This document shows, piece by piece, positions 59,388-64,000 of a stretch of DNA of 64,000 nucleotides. The notes beneath the pieces were generated by a model. That model was not told the origin of the DNA and ran no database searches. It was given only the letters and a program-made list of their open reading frames with translations. Where the stretch lies: contig NZ_SODF01000001.1 in NCBI RefSeq assembly GCF_004365875.1, positions 930,001 to 994,000 of the forward strand. Reading direction: 5' to 3'. Every line of letters begins with the position of its first letter. Position 1 is the stretch's first letter. The stretch comes from Kribbella kalugense (lineage in GTDB: Bacteria > Actinomycetota > Actinomycetes > Propionibacteriales > Kribbellaceae). A program made the translations under genes and the position numbers.

Positions 59388-62300
59388 ATGAACGGTGGGG
59401 ACCTGACCCGATCGACGTTCCGGTCGTACCGGCACTACTCGGGCGTGCGCATGCAGCAGGGACGCGTCCAGCTCGATGCGGACTGGAACGAGCAGCTCGA
59501 TGTAGCGGCGTACCGGGACGAGACACGGTCGGCCGATGTCATCGGCGCCTCGGGCGTGCCCAAGGTGGACGGCGGATTCGGCGTGGACGTCGTCGAGGAC
59601 GACCTGCTGCTGACCACTGGGCGGGCGTGGGTCGGCGGCCTGTTGTGCGAGATCGACGGCGAGGTGACCCGGGTGACGGATCAGTCCTCGCCGACGTCGG
59701 TCGCGGTCGCCTCGCTGGTGCTGGACGGTGCCGAGCTTCAGGCTCACGACTGGATCGAGGCCCTCGACGCGGCGGGATCTGTCGGCAGCGCGCGGGTCGA
59801 GTCCGTCGACGTCGGGTCGCGGACGATCGCGTTGGAGACAGCGATCGGCGCGGCGACCGAGGTACGTCGGCGTACGTCGTACTGCACCCAACCGGATCTC
59901 CCCGAGCCCGAGCACACGTCCCTTCCGGTCAGCACCGGACCGCGAGTACTGGATCTTGCTGACGGCAACTATCTGGTCTATCTGGATGCCTGGCAGCGCG
60001 CTGTCACCTCGGTGGACGACCCGTCGCTGACAGAGTCGGCATTGGGCGTCGACACCACGACGCGGAGTCAGGTGGTGTGGCAGGTGCGGCTGCTCGACCT
60101 GGCCGGCGTACCGGGGGAGGCAGAGCTCGACGCGGCCCTCGCGGCTGCGGCCACGGCGACCGGCCGGATGGCCGCGCGCGCAGTGCCGCCACCTGACAGC
60201 ATCGATCTCTGCCGGCCGACACCGGCCGGCGGATACATCGGCCTGGAGAACCAGCTCTACCGGATCCAGGTGTACGACGTGAACGCGGGCAAGCCGGTGA
60301 TCGTGTGGAGCCGGGAGAACGGCTCGGTGGTCACGCGCTGGCTCGGCAACGTCAGGCCCGACGTGCTGGAGGTGGAGAGCATCGGCCGCGACGCGGTCCT
60401 CGGCTTCAGCCCGGGCGATCTCGTCGAGCTGTACGACGACACGCGTGTGCTGCAAGGGCTTCCCGGGACTTTGGTCCGGCTGAAGAATGCCCAAGGCAAC
60501 CAGCTGACCTTGGAGACACCCGCGTCCATCGATGACTTCGGCAGCAATCCTCAAGTCCGCCGGTGGGACGGTTCGGTCACGGTGGACAGCGACGACTGGT
60601 TCCTGCTCGAGAAGGGGGTAGAGGTACGGTTCCCGGCCGGTGGGACCTTCGATCGGCACGACTACTGGCTGGTGCCGGCTCGGAGCTCGCAGGCAGGCAT
60701 CGAATGGCCGGAGGACTCGTCAGGACGGCCGTTGGCGCAGCTGCCGTCCGGTGTCGCCCATCACCTGACCAAGATCGCCGTACTCCGTCGGGACGCCGGT
60801 GTGATCACCGTTGTCGACGACCGGCGCGACCGGTTCCCAGCGCTGACCGCGCTCGCCGCCGAGGACATTGCCCTGAGCAACACAGTCTGCGATCTTCCGG
60901 CCACCGCCACGGTGCAGGACGCGCTGGACATCCTGTGCCGGGCGAACGATCTGCGGCGGCACAACCGGCTCCTGCACGGGTACGGCATCGTGTCCGGTCT
61001 CGCCGTACATTGTGGTGACGAGACGGCGCCGGCGAACCAGCGCGTGCACGCCGCCGTACCGACAGCGGAGCGGCAGACAGCGTTCCGGGATGCGGCCGAC
61101 GCGGACCTCCGGCGACATGTGACCGTACAGCCAGGTAGTGCGATCGATGCGGACGGCAACGATCTCGACCTGGCGGCGCCGACCGTGGTCGACGTACTGA
61201 GCGAGATCGGCGGGCTGGGCGACGTGCTCAACCCCGACGGTGACGGTGAGGTCTGCGTGGTACTGCGTGGCGAGAGCGTGGTGGTGACGAAGTACGAGCC
61301 GGAGCCGCCGCGCGACTTCCTGCAAGGGACGTTGCTGAAGGACATCTACGACGACTGCATCGCCTCGCCGTTCAACTGGATCAAGCGGCAGCTGACGCCG
61401 GGCGACGGCACCGACCCGATCGCGGATCAGAAGGCGTACCGGTTGCGAACGGCGCTGACCAACCTGGCGACGTACGTCGCGAACCCGAAGTCGGGCGGCA
61501 ACGTGTTCGTGGCCGAGACCGAGGACGCGCTGCTGCGCGACTTCTACACCGGGCTGCGGAAACGGCTGCAGAGCGAGACCTTCTGCGCGCTGTTCGACGA
61601 CGCGCGTCCCTACCCGGACTACCCGGCGACGCTGACCGGGATCCGGACCGTCTCCGGGGTCGGCTCGCATGCCCGGGCGCGCAGCCGTCCGGGTGGTACG
61701 GAGATCTGGACGGTCGGCGCCGGGCTGAACCCGTTGACGCCGTCGACCCTGGTCAACCGCTACGACCTCGACAGCGAGACGCTGATCGCCCGGATCGATC
61801 CGATCGCGGGGCGCGAACTGCCGCCGGGGGAGTCGGGTTCGTCGACAACGGCAGCCGTCACGGACGTGACGTTCTCGCCGGACGGGAAGCTGGTCGCCGT
61901 GGCGGTGCCGACCCGTGACGACAACGACACGATCTTCCGGGTCGGAGAGATCTCAGGTACGACGGTGAACTGGCGGCCGGCGGCAACGATCTGTGGCGTC
62001 CGGCTGGTCACGATGGCGACCACCGCGGTGGACCCGGGGTTCGTGTACGCCGTGGGACTGCGCCGACGGACGACGACGAAATCGGGATTCAACCTGAAGG
62101 AGTTCGAGGGCGCGGGCGTGTGGCGGATCCCGTTCGACAACGTCCCCGACAACCTCGCCGCGATCCAGGGGACCGAGCAGCTGAACCCGGTCGGGCCGCT
62201 CGCGATCGGTCTCGACGGAGCCGCCGTCGTCAGCTGCGGTACGCCGGGTTCGCCGGCCACGTCGTACAACCGTCTGCGCGTCATCAACATCTCCGCGAAC

Positions 62301-63395
62301 GGGCCCACACTGGGGATCGAGATCGGGTTGCAGACCGACGGCACCGACGACCTCACAGTGCAGACTGTGAGGTCCTTGCTGCCGTTCAACCTGCAGTTGC
62401 GGACGTTGGTGTACACGGTCAGTGGACGGGGTACCAGCCGCGCGCTGGTCGGGTTCAACTGCGCCGACGGTTCGCCGTTGCATACGGCGGTGTCCCTGGA
62501 AGCGCTGAGCGGGACGATCTCGCTGGCGATGGTCGGCGGCCGGGTCGTGCTGGCCGGGAGTGACGACACGACCGCGATCGTGTACGACCCGAGCACGGGC
62601 GCGCTGGTCGACGGTCTGCGGATCCCGGTGCAGGTGACACCGACGTCGATGACGATCGAGCCCACGCCGCTCAAGCTCGGGCCGTTCATCCTCCCGCCGC
62701 GACGGCTCACGGTTCTCAACCTGGTGAGCAACTCGCTGACGGTCATCGACACCTCGATCATCGGCGGCACCACCTTCGATCTTGGGCCGCTCACGGCGTA
62801 CCGCCGGAAGGCCGTCGAGGCGTTCGGCGACCTGGTCGGGGGCTTCACGCAGTACGTCAAGGACTGCGCCTTCGATCACTTCCTGGTCCGCCCACCGAAG
62901 GCTCCACCGACGAAGGACCTCGATCTGGCCGCGGTCTCGATCCGGGGCGGCTCGGTCTACCGCGTCTGCAACTTCGCTCGCCGGCGCTACGTCAAGTCGT
63001 TCCCGACCGTCGGCTATTGGATGTCGCTGGTCCCGCTGCTGCCGTTCCTGCGCGAGCAGTTGGTCAAGTTCGCCTGCACGGTCCTCACGGACCGGTTCGC
63101 GGCGTACAGCACGGAAGACCACGACAACTCCACGGACCGGGTCCCGGCGTCGACCCTGCTCGGCTTCCTGGAAACCGTCCAGGGCGAGGATCCCCTCGCC
63201 CTCTTCCGGCAGGGCAAAGACAGCGTCACCCGCAGCGCCCGTCTGGCCCGCTCCGGCGAGTGGACGGAAGCCCGGAACACCCTCCGTCGCTCCACCCCAG
63301 CCGAACCCGCTCCGTCCGAGGACATCACCCAACTCCGCACCCGCCTGGAAGCCCTGGAAACCCAACTCGCAAACCTGCAGGGCGAGACAAAGTAG
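59388..63395 (+). CDS. DUF6519 giant protein, probable tail-fibre/receptor-binding component
   Basis: A 1335-residue protein. Its start (LTRSTFRSYRHYSGVRMQQG, RVQLDADWNEQLDVAAYRDE) is the DUF6519 signature seen at the end of eCIS operons. The middle is beta-rich with DGD-type turns (GVDTTTRSQVVWQVRL, PGDLVELYDDTRVLQGL). From about 760 to 1130 propeller-like repeats occur (VTFSPDGKLVAVAVPTRDD, LAIGLDGAAVVSCGTPGS). The last 25 residues form a heptad coiled coil (LRTRLEALETQLANL), which could trimerise it. A role in target recognition is inference. It is the last gene of the cluster. Confidence 0.75.
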   Translation: MNGGDLTRSTFRSYRHYSGVRMQQGRVQLDADWNEQLDVAAYRDETRSADVIGASGVPKVDGGFGVDVVEDDLLLTTGRAWVGGLLCEIDGEVTRVTDQSSPTSVAVASLVLDGAELQAHDWIEALDAAGSVGSARVESVDVGSRTIALETAIGAATEVRRRTSYCTQPDLPEPEHTSLPVSTGPRVLDLADGNYLVYLDAWQRAVTSVDDPSLTESALGVDTTTRSQVVWQVRLLDLAGVPGEAELDAALAAAATATGRMAARAVPPPDSIDLCRPTPAGGYIGLENQLYRIQVYDVNAGKPVIVWSRENGSVVTRWLGNVRPDVLEVESIGRDAVLGFSPGDLVELYDDTRVLQGLPGTLVRLKNAQGNQLTLETPASIDDFGSNPQVRRWDGSVTVDSDDWFLLEKGVEVRFPAGGTFDRHDYWLVPARSSQAGIEWPEDSSGRPLAQLPSGVAHHLTKIAVLRRDAGVITVVDDRRDRFPALTALAAEDIALSNTVCDLPATATVQDALDILCRANDLRRHNRLLHGYGIVSGLAVHCGDETAPANQRVHAAVPTAERQTAFRDAADADLRRHVTVQPGSAIDADGNDLDLAAPTVVDVLSEIGGLGDVLNPDGDGEVCVVLRGESVVVTKYEPEPPRDFLQGTLLKDIYDDCIASPFNWIKRQLTPGDGTDPIADQKAYRLRTALTNLATYVANPKSGGNVFVAETEDALLRDFYTGLRKRLQSETFCALFDDARPYPDYPATLTGIRTVSGVGSHARARSRPGGTEIWTVGAGLNPLTPSTLVNRYDLDSETLIARIDPIAGRELPPGESGSSTTAAVTDVTFSPDGKLVAVAVPTRDDNDTIFRVGEISGTTVNWRPAATICGVRLVTMATTAVDPGFVYAVGLRRRTTTKSGFNLKEFEGAGVWRIPFDNVPDNLAAIQGTEQLNPVGPLAIGLDGAAVVSCGTPGSPATSYNRLRVINISANGPTLGIEIGLQTDGTDDLTVQTVRSLLPFNLQLRTLVYTVSGRGTSRALVGFNCADGSPLHTAVSLEALSGTISLAMVGGRVVLAGSDDTTAIVYDPSTGALVDGLRIPVQVTPTSMTIEPTPLKLGPFILPPRRLTVLNLVSNSLTVIDTSIIGGTTFDLGPLTAYRRKAVEAFGDLVGGFTQYVKDCAFDHFLVRPPKAPPTKDLDLAAVSIRGGSVYRVCNFARRRYVKSFPTVGYWMSLVPLLPFLREQLVKFACTVLTDRFAAYSTEDHDNSTDRVPASTLLGFLETVQGEDPLALFRQGKDSVTRSARLARSGEWTEARNTLRRSTPAEPAPSEDITQLRTRLEALETQLANLQGETK

Positions 63396-63407
63396 GGCGT
63401 CCGACGG

Positions 63408-64000
63408 TCAGTTGAAGTGGGCGCCTGGTTTGCGGTAGCCGCGGAGTAGGTCGCGGGAGATGATCAGTCGCTGCATTTCGTCGGTGCCTTCGAAGATGCG
63501 CCAGAGCCGGACCTCGCGGAACCAGCGCTCGATCGGGAGTTCTTTCGTGTAGCCCATCCCGCCGTGGATCTGGAGCACTCGGTCGGCGACCCGGTTGACG
63601 GTGTTCGTGCCGTAGAGCTTGGCGATCGCGCTGTCGTGCTGGGGCGGACGACCCTGATCGACCGACCAGGCGGCGTACAGGACGAGCCAGCGAGCGGCCT
63701 CGAGTTCGACCTCGGAGTCGGCGATCATCCACTGGATCGCCTGGTTGTCGCCGATCGGGTTGCCGAACGTCTGCCGCGTCGTCGCCTGCTCGATCGCCAA
63801 CTGGAGCAGGCGTTCGCAGGCACCGATCCCGCGTGCCGGGATGATGAACCGGCCCTTCATGATCCAGCGCATCGCCAGTTCGTACCCCTGGCCGATCTCG
63901 CCGAGGACGTGATCCTGCGGTACCCGTACGTCGTCGAAGTTGAGCGTTGCCGGGATCGCCTGGCCCATCGTGACGATCGGGTCAGAGGTCCAGCCGCGGT
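63408..64000 (-). CDS. Acyl-CoA dehydrogenase, C-terminal part (5' end outside window)
   Basis: The frame stays open to position 64000 upstream of the internal Met at 63968, with the typical RGWTSDPIVTMGQAIPATLN before it, so only the C-terminal half is present. The flavin/helical C-terminal domain is clear: FDDVRVPQDHVLGEIGQGYE, QIHGGMGYTKELPIERWFRE and FEGTDEMQRLIISRDLL. It is a fatty-acid or branched-chain acyl-CoA oxidation enzyme, unrelated to the injection cluster it converges with. Confidence 0.93.
   Translation of the reverse strand, partial: RGWTSDPIVTMGQAIPATLNFDDVRVPQDHVLGEIGQGYELAMRWIMKGRFIIPARGIGACERLLQLAIEQATTRQTFGNPIGDNQAIQWMIADSEVELEAARWLVLYAAWSVDQGRPPQHDSAIAKLYGTNTVNRVADRVLQIHGGMGYTKELPIERWFREVRLWRIFEGTDEMQRLIISRDLLRGYRKPGAHFN

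Noticed and set aside
40167..63395. Tail genes as part of a prophage
   Set aside because: No head, portal, terminase, integrase or att-like repeats are seen; AAA+ ATPase, DUF4255, DUF4157 and DUF6519 proteins are eCIS markers.

Overview
The DNA is uniformly GC-rich, uses GTG starts freely and packs genes with 1 to 4 nt overlaps. It carries Tat and Sec exported enzymes, several sugar-responsive LacI regulators, a SARP-type activator and many glycoside hydrolases. This points to a soil actinomycete; Kribbella or a close relative is my best guess, inferred from gene content only. No rRNA, tRNA or CRISPR array was seen.

Positions 1 to about 23.9 kb are mixed accessory and metabolic genes: a pentapeptide-repeat C-terminus, a patatin-like lipase, a metallo-beta-lactamase-fold hydrolase, an epoxide hydrolase, and a LacI regulator with a large secreted six-hairpin glycosidase. 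Next comes a minus-strand block in which a LAL (MalT/LuxR) regulator heads a reductase/efflux operon that includes a quinone-oxidoreductase gene with a large internal deletion. A GH78-type rhamnosidase, a PhyH oxygenase, two adjacent small secreted proteins and some surface proteins follow.

Positions 23.9 to 30.8 kb look like a fructan/difructose-anhydride utilisation locus. A GH91 inulin-lyase-type enzyme, preceded by a separate short Tat-signal ORF, faces a sugar ABC importer (binding protein plus two permeases, no ATPase), a GH172 (DUF2961) enzyme and a LacI repressor. TGCCAAAA inverted repeats lie in the shared promoter region. The proposed flow is extracellular cleavage of fructan to a difructose dianhydride, import, then intracellular hydrolysis by GH172. 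After this come an M1 peptidase and a LysR-divergent redox gene set (30.8 to 35.7 kb).

Positions 35.6 to 63.4 kb are dominated by an extracellular/cytoplasmic contractile injection system (eCIS) of actinobacterial type. A minus-strand arm carries a signal-less LysM amidase, an acidic small protein, a small motif protein and an FHA membrane protein. The plus-strand arm carries a DUF4157 protein fused to an L,D-transpeptidase-like domain, a SARP regulator, sheath, tube, a gp26-like zinc protein, a disordered protein, a DUF4255 cap protein, an AAA+ ATPase, a second DUF4157 protein with a C-terminal second zincin motif, a tube/baseplate protein, a LysM protein, hub, spike, PAAR-like tip, gp25, two J-type baseplate proteins, a tail-I-like protein and a 1335-residue DUF6519 protein. 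The two DUF4157 proteins are the best payload candidates. No tape-measure gene is recognisable. The window ends inside an acyl-CoA dehydrogenase gene.
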